Part shown: positions 55,079-64,000 of the stretch, piece by piece
Numbering within the stretch: position 1 is the stretch's first letter
How the letters are laid out: each line of letters opens with the position of its first letter
Assembly (NCBI GenBank): GCA_963747965.1
Contig: CAVVGZ010000007.1
Location: forward strand, 992,001-1,056,000
Length of the DNA stretch: 64,000 bases
Direction: 5' to 3'
Origin: CAVVGZ01 sp963747965
GTDB lineage: Bacteria > Chloroflexota > Anaerolineae > Anaerolineales > Anaerolineaceae
Made by a program: the position numbers and the translations under genes
Notes under the pieces: generated by a model
Seen by the model: the letters and a program-made list of their open reading frames with translations, nothing else
Told to the model about the DNA's origin: nothing
Database searches by the model: none

Positions 55079-56029
55079 ATGAACGAAGATATTTTTATTG
55101 TGATACGCTCCATAGGCGAGCGTACAGAAGAAGCTTGTTTACAAATTGTTAGATCGCAAATATCTTCTGATAAGAATATTTGTTTAATAAAAAATAAGCC
55201 ATTTCCTCTCGCCCATATTGAGAGTGTTGAGAATGCCATCCAAAGCAATGCGCGTTGGGCCCTGCTGCTGGACGCAGATATTCTGCTCAAGGAAAATGCG
55301 ATCGATACAATGATTTCAGAAGCAGAAAAAATTACCTCTCCATTTTTCCAATACAACTTTCGTATTTTGGATCGAGGGTTTTGCGGTGAGACCTATGGAG
55401 TGCATCTATATTCAGTCAAATCATTAAATCAAGCGATTCAATATAAAGAAGTCTGTTTAAATGCCCAAAGACCCGAAAACCAGATGTGTTATTTAATGGC
55501 ACATAATGCTGGAATTCCGTCGATTTCTTCGCAAGTCACCGTTGCCTTACATGGATATGAACAATATTATTCTGACCTTTATAGAACAACTTTCGTAAGG
55601 GCAATAAAATATAGAAGGCATCAGAATTACATGTTCAGCGTTTATAGAGAATATACCTTCAGCAATGACGCTGATGATCTGGATTTTAAATTCATGTTCT
55701 GGGGTTTGGTGGATGGAATGATATACGGGTATTCAAATGAGACAGCCCCGCTGGATAGTAATTTTTATCAGCATTATGTGCAAAATATCTATCGTTCACT
55801 GAAAATCCAAGAAAAGGACCCACTTACTCTCGAGACAGGTTATGTTGGAAAAAAGTTCTCAGAATATGAACCTGGAGATCTATATTTATCCAACAAATCC
55901 TGGATATGTCCAACGAAATATTATACAGTTGAAGTGCCTGACAAATCAATTAATTACAAAATAACAAGAACTTTAAGATCGCTCTTGAGCAGGTTAAAGA
56001 AGACCATAAAAGTATTATTCTCCGGTTAA
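55079..56029 (+). CDS. GT-A-like glycosyltransferase, family uncertain
   Basis: 316 residues, frame intact. IFIVIRSIGERTEEACLQI at the start and WALLLDADILLKENAID with a DAD motif suggest a GT-A fold; later parts (FWGLVDGMIYGYSNE) are not recognised. Amphipathic basic C-terminus (SRLKKTIKVLFSG) may touch the membrane. Position among transferases supports the call. Confidence 0.6.
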   Translation: MNEDIFIVIRSIGERTEEACLQIVRSQISSDKNICLIKNKPFPLAHIESVENAIQSNARWALLLDADILLKENAIDTMISEAEKITSPFFQYNFRILDRGFCGETYGVHLYSVKSLNQAIQYKEVCLNAQRPENQMCYLMAHNAGIPSISSQVTVALHGYEQYYSDLYRTTFVRAIKYRRHQNYMFSVYREYTFSNDADDLDFKFMFWGLVDGMIYGYSNETAPLDSNFYQHYVQNIYRSLKIQEKDPLTLETGYVGKKFSEYEPGDLYLSNKSWICPTKYYTVEVPDKSINYKITRTLRSLLSRLKKTIKVLFSG

Positions 56030-56062
56030 TGTACAACCTTATCCATTCAATCAATATCATTG

Positions 56063-57301
56063 ATGAAAATTCTTACACTAACAGCTAACTACCCGCCATC
56101 CCATTCCGGCGGGTATGGGCTTCGGGTGAAAAACATTCTAGACAGCCTATACGCAAGGGGCCATGGTATCACGGTGCTTACGACCATCCCTGAAAATGAG
56201 TTTGCAGAAAAAAAGGAGACCATCCATTACCCGGTTATCCGCAAACTGCATAACCGTTACACCGCCAGTTTTTTTCCAAAGGAAATCCTGTACGACCTCC
56301 TGGATACCAAAGTGCTGGAAGAGCAAATCCAGACCTTTGATCCCGATATCCTCTACCTGGGGCATACCTACATCCTCTCCAAAGCACTGCTGCCTTACCT
56401 GGCAGACCGGGATATACCCATCCTGTATGATGAGGGCGGTTCCGGATTGATTGAGGCCTGGACGGAGCACGGCCGTTGGTTCCGCTTTACAGGCGATTAT
56501 CGGAGCCGGTATACCTTCTTAAATGCCATCAAGCCCTGGATTATCCGGGCGGTATGCAAGATAAGCCGGGGAAGAATTACGCCCGTGTGGACCTGGCCTG
56601 ATAAAATGCAAATCGTTTTCAACAGCGAATTAAACCGCAGACAGGCGTCAGCCAAGGGTGTCCCTGCGGACCATGCCATGGTAATCCATTCCGGTATTGA
56701 CACCCAGAAATTCATCCTAAAACCAAGGACCGGGTTTAGCACCCAGCTGAAGATCATCGTCCCCGGGAGGATTGAACGCCGCAAAGGTCAGCTGGATGGA
56801 GTATACCTGCTCAAGATGCTGCTGGAGGAAGGGATTGACACCCGCATGATTTTTGCGGGGGCTCATAACGATGATAATTATTATCACGAAATCCTTGATG
56901 CAATCCAAAATGAAAGCCTGGCAGATAAAGTCACCATTCGACCGATGCTTACCCAGGATGAAATGGTCCGGCATTACCAGGAAGCAGATATCTGTTTCTT
57001 CTCCAGCTACCAGGAAATTGGCTTTTCCAGCACGCCACTGGAAGCCATGGCCTGCGGATGCATTGTGATCTCTTATGGAAATGAAGGCTCAGATGAGATC
57101 ATTAATAACGGGGAAAATGGATTTCTCGTACCGCCAGGGGATTATGAAGCGATGAAAAACCTGGTTACAAAATTGTCTTCAACACCATCTTCAGTGACAA
57201 ATATTACCGAGACCGCCAGGCAGGAAATTGAGAACAATTGTACCCTTATAAACTATATCGATCAGATAGAAGCCGCACTTAAAACCCTATCAAAAAAATG
57301 A
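56063..57301 (+). CDS. Family 4 glycosyltransferase
   Basis: 412 residues, GT-B fold. N-terminal LTLTANYPPSHSGGYGLRV; C-terminal donor site with IVPGRIERRKGQLDGV and the E-x7-E region SSYQEIGFSSTPLEAMACG. The frame is intact. ATG 56063 is preferred to the TTG one codon upstream. Confidence 0.9.
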   Translation: MKILTLTANYPPSHSGGYGLRVKNILDSLYARGHGITVLTTIPENEFAEKKETIHYPVIRKLHNRYTASFFPKEILYDLLDTKVLEEQIQTFDPDILYLGHTYILSKALLPYLADRDIPILYDEGGSGLIEAWTEHGRWFRFTGDYRSRYTFLNAIKPWIIRAVCKISRGRITPVWTWPDKMQIVFNSELNRRQASAKGVPADHAMVIHSGIDTQKFILKPRTGFSTQLKIIVPGRIERRKGQLDGVYLLKMLLEEGIDTRMIFAGAHNDDNYYHEILDAIQNESLADKVTIRPMLTQDEMVRHYQEADICFFSSYQEIGFSSTPLEAMACGCIVISYGNEGSDEIINNGENGFLVPPGDYEAMKNLVTKLSSTPSSVTNITETARQEIENNCTLINYIDQIEAALKTLSKK

Positions 57302-57302
57302 T

Positions 57303-58257
57303 ATGAGACCCTTTCAGGAAAATGGCAACCCGGCATTGATGGAAAAAATATCACCCAATCTCATGAATAAATTGGTATGCCCGGACTGCAGAAGTCAGTT
57401 AATTCAAACCTCAGGCGATAGTTTTTCCTGCGGTGGCTGCGGCGAATCCTATGGGATATCGGAAACAGGGAATCTCGATCTCAGGCTCAAGCATCCAAAA
57501 ACGGAACAACTTATTTTTACTCTTGGAATGCCACTTCACATTGGGGATAAGTTCCCGGGGGATAATTTACCCATCAATAGTTCACCACAAAACAATTTCC
57601 CGGATAGTAGCATTCCTGAGCATCTCTCCAGCGAATTAATCAGCCATTTTCCAAAAGCTGCAAATAAGGCCAGCATGATGCTTGACCTGGGATGCGGCAG
57701 TACAGTACACCGGGAAATCTGCGAACAGGCTGGCTTTGATTATGTCGGTTTGGATTTTGCTGATACCAGGGCGCCAATCTGGGGAGATGCCCATAGCCTT
57801 ACCTTTTATGGATAACAGCTTCGAATTCATCCTTTCAATCGCCGTGCTAGAACATATCCAATATCCATTTATGATGATCAAAGAAGTTCACAGGGTTTTA
57901 AATAGCGGAGGCATATTCATTGGCACAGTCGCGTTCCTTGAACCGTTTCACGGGAACAGCTACTATCATTACACTCACTTGGGTGTATATAATATGCTGG
58001 TTTATGGGGGATTTGAGGTTGAACAACTGGCCCCCGGAAAAGGTTGGCAGGTCTTTGATGCACAGGCACGCATGAATTCCTGGGCGATCTTCCCGGGGAT
58101 GTCAAAATTTATTTCCAAAGCAATCATTCGATTTCCACAGGTCATATCTAATATTTGGTGGAGAGGGTTGAAAATATCAAGGGGGAGCAAGAATACCGGG
58201 AGAAATTTTGCAAATTACACGGGTTCATTTTGTTTTGTAGCGAGGAAAAAACTCTAA
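57303..58257 (+). pseudogene. Zn-ribbon + SAM methyltransferase, one frameshift
   Basis: N-terminal zinc ribbon (LVCPDCRSQLI, SCGGCGESYGI) as in Trm112-like fused methyltransferases, then MLDLGCGSTVHREICE. One extra A near 57800 breaks the frame; the next frame continues PFMDNSFEFILSIAVLEHI and LNSGGIFIGTVAFLEPFH to the stop at 58257. It starts directly after the GT4 stop. Probably methylates a sugar of the chain. Confidence 0.8.
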
Positions 58258-59036
58258 CGCCGGTGCAGCTTCCCAAGCATATGGTTGATCTGGAGATGAA
58301 TGTTTATCAGCGACTTGCGTGAAAATCCGAAGAAAATTGCAACCGCCTTCAGAATTTCCTTGAATTCCTGAAATTTTCTCAGCCAGAATACCGGCTTGGC
58401 AATTTTCCCCCTTTTACCAATATTACTTCCTAAATTAAGGTGGATAGCAACTTTTGGATAGACTCCATAAGATATGATATCTGAGATGCTTACAAAATTG
58501 TCAATAGGCATATACAACGGGTAAACGAGTTTTAACAACTTTTTTGCCCCTTTCCGGGTAATTAAATATCCTCCTGTACTAAATGGTCTTTCCATATGGT
58601 ACGAAGCCCGGTGAATGTCAGTTATGAATTCTCCAAATGGATTTTGGGCTGCACTGGTTGAAAAATTGATATGTTCAAAATTTTGTGGGAGTTGGTCTCT
58701 ATTTTCAAGAATATCAATTAATGACCGGCTAATTCGGACATCATCCTCAAGAACCAGGACTTCATTGAAATTTTCCTCAAGCATAAGTTCCCACATGTGG
58801 ATATGCGAGAGAGCGCAGCCAATCTCCCCCGGAGTGAGTTCCCGTCCAAAATCTGTAAGTGCCAACGATTTTGAGTAATACTTTACATCTTCCGGTGTGA
58901 GTAAACTGCCGTCCACAGCTTCGATGATCCTGTACTTCACACCCAATCCCTGCAAATGATCCTGCATGAGATGCAGTTTATCAGTATCGCGTTTTAGATT
59001 CAAAACCCAGATCGGTACATCCGTTATTTCTGCCAA
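58254..59036 (-). CDS. Family 25 glycosyltransferase
   Basis: 260 residues with VPIWVLNLKRDTDKLHLMQDH at the start, GEIGCALSHIHMWELML and VLVLEDDVRIS (ED-D motif of GT25), plus FSTGGYLITRKGAKKLL. GT25 enzymes add galactose or related sugars in LPS and glycan synthesis. Frame intact. It is oriented opposite to its neighbours and ends four bases inside the preceding gene. Confidence 0.88.
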   Translation of the reverse strand: MAEITDVPIWVLNLKRDTDKLHLMQDHLQGLGVKYRIIEAVDGSLLTPEDVKYYSKSLALTDFGRELTPGEIGCALSHIHMWELMLEENFNEVLVLEDDVRISRSLIDILENRDQLPQNFEHINFSTSAAQNPFGEFITDIHRASYHMERPFSTGGYLITRKGAKKLLKLVYPLYMPIDNFVSISDIISYGVYPKVAIHLNLGSNIGKRGKIAKPVFWLRKFQEFKEILKAVAIFFGFSRKSLINIHLQINHMLGKLHRR

Positions 59037-59075
59037 GGATTCTCCTCAAATTTAATAACGCGATGGGGGCTGCGA

Positions 59076-60017
59076 TTATTTTGGATTCTGTAGATGATAT
59101 ATGGTGTTAAAGACTTTTTCGACAATTTGCGCATCGACATTTTCGCTGAATTTCCTCGCCCAAAAAGAATTTGAATTAACCAGAGCATCAAAATCTTCCA
59201 ACCGAAATGTATACGGCCTACCCCTTTTCCAGTCGATATATCTCAATGCGTCAAATGTGATTGAATCCTTGAAATCTGAATTCCAGGCCAGGGTGTGCAA
59301 GAACACTTCGTCAGCGCACATGGTAAACCGATATTTTTCTTGTATATGTTTTTCCCGGCTGACAACATAATTCGCCAGGTCATGCGTAATACTGAACCAG
59401 GTGGTTCCTTTTCTATAGGGACATTTTGTATGCCTGATTCGGTCGATTCCAACAACCTCCTGCAGCTTAATTGACAGAATATTGAGCTGATAAAAAAGGT
59501 TACGACCCTTTTTGTGGCCGATGATATCCTGGAAAAAATGATAATACCTGAGACGATTTATAAAAGATGCCCTGGATAAATATTCATCATGAAAAGACAA
59601 AAATTCCTTACCCGCATGCAGGTCAAAATAGGCATGGATTTCATCCTGGCTTTTTACAGGCAGATCAACACCTGAAAGCAGATGATAATATTCGTGTTGT
59701 GAATTCAAGGCTGCCTTTAAGAGCAAGAGCTCTGCGTCGATCTGGCTGTATGCCCCCCAGGATACCTTGTTCCTTTCCACGAAATAAACATGGGACTTCC
59801 TCGTCAGGTTCTCATATTCCTTAACATTAAAAGCCCTGGCTTTTTTATCCACGTGCAAATAGATATCATTGCGGTAATCATCCAGCAAAATAATTAATTT
59901 CTTTAAATATTTAAATTCATTGTGAGCCATGATCAGGTAAGCGTGTTTTTTCAAATTTCCTGGCTCCTGAATGATCCAAACATCTGGATCAAAGATTATA
60001 TAATTTGATTTTGCCAA
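59076..60017 (-). CDS. Family 14-like glycosyltransferase
   Basis: 313 residues similar to core-2/I-branching beta-1,6-N-acetylglucosaminyltransferase enzymes: HAYLIMAHNEFKYLKKLI, DIYLHVDKKA, WGAYSQIDAELLLLKAAL and YYHLLSGVDLPVKS. Later RKGTTWFSITHDLA fits the family. Frame intact. With the GT25 gene it forms a minus-strand pair (39 bases apart) inside an otherwise plus-strand locus. Confidence 0.87.
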   Translation of the reverse strand: MAKSNYIIFDPDVWIIQEPGNLKKHAYLIMAHNEFKYLKKLIILLDDYRNDIYLHVDKKARAFNVKEYENLTRKSHVYFVERNKVSWGAYSQIDAELLLLKAALNSQHEYYHLLSGVDLPVKSQDEIHAYFDLHAGKEFLSFHDEYLSRASFINRLRYYHFFQDIIGHKKGRNLFYQLNILSIKLQEVVGIDRIRHTKCPYRKGTTWFSITHDLANYVVSREKHIQEKYRFTMCADEVFLHTLAWNSDFKDSITFDALRYIDWKRGRPYTFRLEDFDALVNSNSFWARKFSENVDAQIVEKVFNTIYHLQNPK

Positions 60018-60020
60018 AAA

Positions 60021-60997
60021 ATGAGTGAATCTCCTCCTGTCTCTATCATTTTACCAACTTATAACCGGGCAGGCATCATTCCGCGGGCAATTAACTCAGT
60101 GATTATCCAGTCTTATTCTGCCTGGGAATTGATCATCTGGGATGACGGATCAACGGATAATACCGACAGGATTGTACAGTCTATTTTGATGCACGCATCC
60201 GTAAATACTATAGTGAAAACCACGGCGCCGCCTATGCCCGCAACCGGGCCATTGAGCTGGCACAGGGTGAATACCTGGCATTCCTGGATTCCGACGATGA
60301 ATGGATGCCGGGTAAACTGGAAGCCCAGGTGAGTGCCATGCTGGCCTGGCCGCAGATCGAGGCGCTGTTTTGCAATTTCCAGAACAACCAGCGTTTCATC
60401 CGGCACCAGCCAGCCGAACTTTGAAAATTACCCCCATGCCATGAAACTGCTTCAGAAAAAAAATATCTGGGGAGGGCCTGTTTCTAATCCTGTCCGGGAT
60501 GGCGGAAAGCCTGGCAGCCGGCAATTACTATTGCCACCGATGCGCTGATCATCCGCAGGGAGGTGTTCAACCGGGTCGGATTTTTCAATGAAAAGTTGAG
60601 AAATTCGGAGGATTTTGAACTGTGGTGGCGCATGGCCCTCCAAGGGGTGGTTTTTGCCTACCACGACCGGGTCATGTTCAACCGCTACAAGATGGCAGAC
60701 AGCCTGAGCGGCGCCAGCATCCCGGCCTATCAAAACCACCTGGAGGCCCTGGAGTCCTGCAAAACAGCTGCACTGGCAGCCAACCGCCCCGGCCTGGTTC
60801 CGCTTCTGAATCCATCCTTCCGCAACACCTGGATGAACCTGATCCCGCTGTATGCTGAGAGCGGGGACCGCAAAGCCATGCTGCATGCTTTTTCCCAATC
60901 CATGAAATACGGTTTCACCCTGGGCGCCGTGCGCCTGCTGCTGCAGTCCCTGCCGAGGTCATTTCAGCGCTCATCCAGGGCAGCCATAAATGGATAA
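60021..60997 (+). pseudogene. Family 2 glycosyltransferase, multiply frameshifted
   Basis: Starts SPPVSIILPTYNRAGIIPRA with IIWDDGSTDNTDRIV. After about 60180 the frame is YFDARIRKYYSENHGAAYAR, then LAFLDSDDEWMPGKLEA with the DxD. Further changes at about 60420 and 60500-60560 lead to RREVFNRVGFFNEKL and SEDFELWWRMAL. The last part reads through to 60997. At least three frame changes; function as a transferase is clear only if corrected. Confidence 0.8.
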
Positions 60998-62228
60998 AGC
61001 ACCAGTGCCGCACCAATTCCACACCAACCAACCCATCCGCGTCCTGCACATATTTGCGCCGGGCATCCGCAGGCGCTTCACCGGGCCCGTTGTGCAGTGG
61101 AAGTACTACTTCAGCCGCTGGGATGACCCGCGCGTGGTGCACTCTGTTGTGGATACCCAAGCAGGAAAGCTGGCGGACTCCCGGGAGGTGTTCAACTTCC
61201 AGCTGGCGGAGACGCAGCGCAAAGCCAGCAGAAGGGAGAGGTTCACCTGGATCCTGGCATTATTCCGTACCCTGGTCCGCCGCAGAAGCGAATTTGACCT
61301 GGTGCACGTGCACGTGCTGTGGTGGGGCGGCCTGCTCACCGGCCCGTGGGGCAGGTGGAGCCGCTGCCCGACTGTCTACGAAAGCGTCCTGCTGGGTGCG
61401 GATACCCCGGGCGGCATCCTGCAGGAGAAATTCGGAAAACTCAAGCTGCGCTGCCTGCAGAGTTTCACCGGCATCCTGGCCATCTCTGAAACCCTGGCAG
61501 AGGATTACCTGCAGCACGGCTTCACCCCTGAGCGGGTGCACCTGCAGATGAACAGCGTGGATACAGATCTGTTCAAGCCGCCTTCCTCTGCGGAGCAAAA
61601 AACGCTCCTGCGGGAGAAGTACGGCCTGCCGCGGCATTCAAAAATTCTCCTTTTTGTGGGCAGCATCATCGAAAGAAAGGGCGTGGACACACTGGTGCAT
61701 GCCTTTATCGAGGCTGCCGGGATGAATCCCGATTTACACCTGGTGATCACCGGCGCAAAGAATAAAAATGAAAACCCCTCCCTGGATGAAGATTTTGTGA
61801 ACCGTCTCATGCAGCTCATTTATCAGAACGGGATGGAAATGAGGGTAAAATTCACAGGATTGCTGCAGGACCGGGAGCAGCTGGCGGATATCTACCGTGC
61901 TGCCGATATCTTCCTTTTCCCCTCCCGCAATGAGGGCCTGCCCACCGTGGTGCTGGAAGCCATGTCCGCCGGTTTGCCGGTGGTCACTGCGCAGCTGCCG
62001 GTACTTGAGAAAGTGATCAGCCACGGGGAAAACGGCCTGTTTGTGCCGCCCGGCGATGCGGCCGCACTCAGCGCAGCCGTACTGCGGCTTTGCAAGGATG
62101 CCCCCCTGGCGGAAAGACTCAGCTGCGGCGCAAGGGCGTCTATTGTTACTCACCACACTTTTCCAGCCTGGCAGGCTGAAAAAGTGGCGTTATATCAAAC
62201 CCTGATCAATAGAACGGCCGTCCGCTGA
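60990..62228 (+). CDS. Family 4 glycosyltransferase
   Basis: 412 residues, frame intact. N-terminal IRVLHIFAPGIRRRFTGPVV, donor-binding LLFVGSIIERKGVDTLVHAF and FPSRNEGLPTVVLEAMSAG with the E-x7-E pair. Starts eight bases before the stop of the preceding broken gene. More GC-rich than the transferases at 46-56 kb. Confidence 0.91.
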   Translation: MDKAPVPHQFHTNQPIRVLHIFAPGIRRRFTGPVVQWKYYFSRWDDPRVVHSVVDTQAGKLADSREVFNFQLAETQRKASRRERFTWILALFRTLVRRRSEFDLVHVHVLWWGGLLTGPWGRWSRCPTVYESVLLGADTPGGILQEKFGKLKLRCLQSFTGILAISETLAEDYLQHGFTPERVHLQMNSVDTDLFKPPSSAEQKTLLREKYGLPRHSKILLFVGSIIERKGVDTLVHAFIEAAGMNPDLHLVITGAKNKNENPSLDEDFVNRLMQLIYQNGMEMRVKFTGLLQDREQLADIYRAADIFLFPSRNEGLPTVVLEAMSAGLPVVTAQLPVLEKVISHGENGLFVPPGDAAALSAAVLRLCKDAPLAERLSCGARASIVTHHTFPAWQAEKVALYQTLINRTAVR

Positions 62229-62229
62229 T

Positions 62230-63559
62230 ATGGAATCCACCTTTTCCTTAATCCTGGCGCTCCTGCTGGTTGGCATCATGTCCCTGGCAATCCTTGCAAA
62301 GCCGTATCTCGGGCTGATTGTGATTGTAGCCACCCAGCCGGTAATCGACCTGCTGCCTGAAATCCCTTTTATTGACTCGGTGCTGCCCTTGATCGGCGCC
62401 GTCACCGTGGGGGCCTTCCTGATTAATGCCAACCGGGGCAGCTGTAAAAGGAGCTTTCCGTTTCAACCTGACACACCTGCTGGCCGGGATGCTGATTGCC
62501 TGGATGCTTGTTACCCACCCGCAGGCTGCCTGGGCCGGCAAAGACCGCAACTGGTTTCTCACCTACCTGCAGCTGTGGTTCCTGCTATGGTTAGCCGGAG
62601 TGCTGATGGATAGCCCGGCAAAATACCGGCAGCTGATGTGGGTGTTTGCGCTTACCACCCTGGTCTCCGCCGTTTCTGTCATAAACCGCCAGGGCGGCTT
62701 CACCAGTGAAATTGACCCGCTGGTGCGCGCCTCAGGTCTCACCCAGGGAGCCAACACTGCCGCCCGCTATTTCACCGTCACCTTTGTCTTCCTTTTCTAC
62801 CTGAGGACCGTCTCCCGCAATTTTTTCATTCGCCTGGGTGCGACCCTGGGGATGATTGTCACTTTCCTGGGGGTGTTCTACACCGTCTCGCGCACCGGGA
62901 TGCTGCTGCTTGCGATCGCCCTGGCAATGCTTTTTTTACTGCAGTCAAAATTCAAGTACCGCCTGCAGATCACGGTAATTTCCGGTGCTGCCCTGCTGGT
63001 GTTGTTTGTATTTAGCGGGAGCATCTTCGCATTTATCGGTGAAATTGCACCCTCCATTGAGGCAGGCAGCGACACAGTCGGGCTGCGCTATGCGCTGTGG
63101 GATGCCGGAGTACAGATGTGGCAGGACCATCCCGTAAGCGGGGTTGGCATCGGCGAGTTTAAATTCGAACTTAAGAACTACCCCAACCGCCAGTATGCGT
63201 TTTTATTCAACAAGGGGCTCGTAGCCCACAATATGTACATCTCCATGCTGGCGGAAACCGGCGCCATGGGATTCCTTTTATTCATCGCCCTCCTCGGCAA
63301 ATGCCTGCTGGATCTGTGGAAAGCAGGCAGAATTAAGGACCCGCAATTTAAAGCACTGCGCAATGTCTGGCTGATTGTGTTGGTGGTGATGGTGCTGGGG
63401 GGATTAACCAAGACCGACCAGGTGGATAAACTGTTGTGGCTGACCATGGGGGTGAGCGTGTTTTTCAACAACCTGGCAAAAATGGAAAGAAGAAAAGCTG
63501 TTGAAAAGCCTAAAGAATATCCAACTCCACAGGCATTGATGGAGATAAAAACTCCTTGA
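62230..63559 (+). pseudogene. O-antigen ligase/polymerase-like membrane protein, frameshifted
   Basis: Polytopic membrane protein of the WaaL/Wzy type: starts ESTFSLILALLLVGIMSLA; after a frame change at about 62440-62460 it continues FNLTHLLAGMLIAWMLV, and the typical large loop and motif FYTVSRTGMLLL and WDAGVQMWQDHPVSGVGIGEF. It would polymerise or ligate the glycan outside the membrane. Because the locus also has Wzm/Wzt, a ligase-like role is more probable; a Wzy is possible. Confidence 0.82.
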
Positions 63560-63577
63560 TTTATCCTGAGTCTATAA

Positions 63578-64000
63578 ATGCCCCAGGCTTCTAGAATCGC
63601 CGTTATTGCCGGGCAGCTTGTTGTAGGCGGTGCCGAGAAACAGCTCCACCTGTGGCTTTCTCATTTGGACCGGGAGAAGTTTGACCCTGTGGTTTTAACC
63701 CTGCACCCCGGGCATAACGATTACTGGGAAAAACCAATTGAGGATTCAGGCATCCCGCTGCACCGCATCCCGCACCGCAAAAGCAGGGTGCTTCGATTGG
63801 TTAATGTGATCAAAGTATTGAGTCCCTACCAGCCGCGGCTTGATCCACGGCTGGCACCTGTTTGCCAGCCCCTATGCCGCCCTGGCAGCAAAATGGCTGG
63901 GCGCAAAAAGCCTGGGCAGCGTACGCGGGACATACCAAACCTTTTCTGATCAAGCCTTGGCAGCAAACCTGACCCTATATTTTACGGATGCCATCCTGGC
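63578..64000 (+). pseudogene. Glycosyltransferase N-terminus, frameshifted, cut by window end
   Basis: Starts SRIAVIAGQLVVGGAEKQL with the glycine-rich GT4 N-terminus. One extra G at about 63841 breaks the frame; correcting it continues IHGWHLFASPYAALAAKWLG and LGSVRGTYQTFSDQ to base 64000. The rest lies outside the window. Confidence 0.75.

Noticed and set aside
1..64000. CRISPR arrays, tRNA/rRNA genes, transposases, phage genes
   Set aside because: Looked for on both strands by eye; no regularly spaced repeats with spacers, no T-loop/acceptor patterns and no transposase motifs were seen. A tRNAscan and IS search could overturn this.

Overview
This window looks like chromosome from an anaerobic, Chloroflexota-type bacterium (class Anaerolineae is the best guess). 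That is an inference from content: a LysW-carrier lysine/arginine pathway, an unusually long tandem ThyX, and a CPHLG-type Cys-rich LysM membrane protein. No rRNA, tRNA, CRISPR array, insertion sequence or phage gene was recognised.

Layout. (1) 1-9593: end of gyrB, then a translation/ribosome block on the + strand: nusA, ylxR, infB, rbfA, nrnA, truB, ribF, thyX. nusA is preceded by a promoter-like sequence and a perfect hairpin, and rimP is absent. (2) 9630-15050: two minus-strand genes broken by single-base insertions (tag and a YcgN-like gene), two Hsp20 genes, a DapA-family aldolase, a GTPase-DUF697 protein and inorganic pyrophosphatase. (3) 15168-25926: an eleven-gene minus-strand block for lysine (probably also arginine) synthesis on the LysW carrier. 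It forms two transcription units. The first (lysX, homocitrate synthase, homoaconitase large and small subunits, homoisocitrate dehydrogenase) is lysine-specific. The second (lysW, an ArgX-like ligase, lysY, lysZ, lysJ, lysK) could serve both amino acids. Each unit has its own sigma70-like promoter, a short leader ORF and an intrinsic terminator before the first gene, which is the layout of transcription attenuation. (4) 26252-34300: amino-acid and small-molecule metabolism: a signal-less substrate-binding protein, a DUF6282 hydrolase, a threonine/serine dehydratase, a class V aminotransferase, UspA, an HDAC-like deacetylase and a phosphotriesterase-family protein. (5) 34546-37712: a GT-C type membrane protein, a small secreted protein made of 51-residue repeats, and a specialised NusG paralogue. 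(6) 37850-64000: a surface-polysaccharide locus with a LysM/TM protein, low-Mr tyrosine phosphatase, LCP protein, Wzm/Wzt exporter, acetyltransferase, sugar-modifying enzymes, many glycosyltransferases, asparagine synthase and an O-antigen ligase.

In the polysaccharide locus about half of the genes carry frameshifts, whereas the first 39 kb has only two such genes. Many of the shifts are one extra base in a short homopolymer. Either read errors or real decay could explain this, so frame-disrupted genes are listed over their full reconstructed span. Base composition also changes abruptly inside wzt: the ATPase half is GC-rich, while the substrate-recognition half and the following genes are AT-rich, suggesting a recombination joint.
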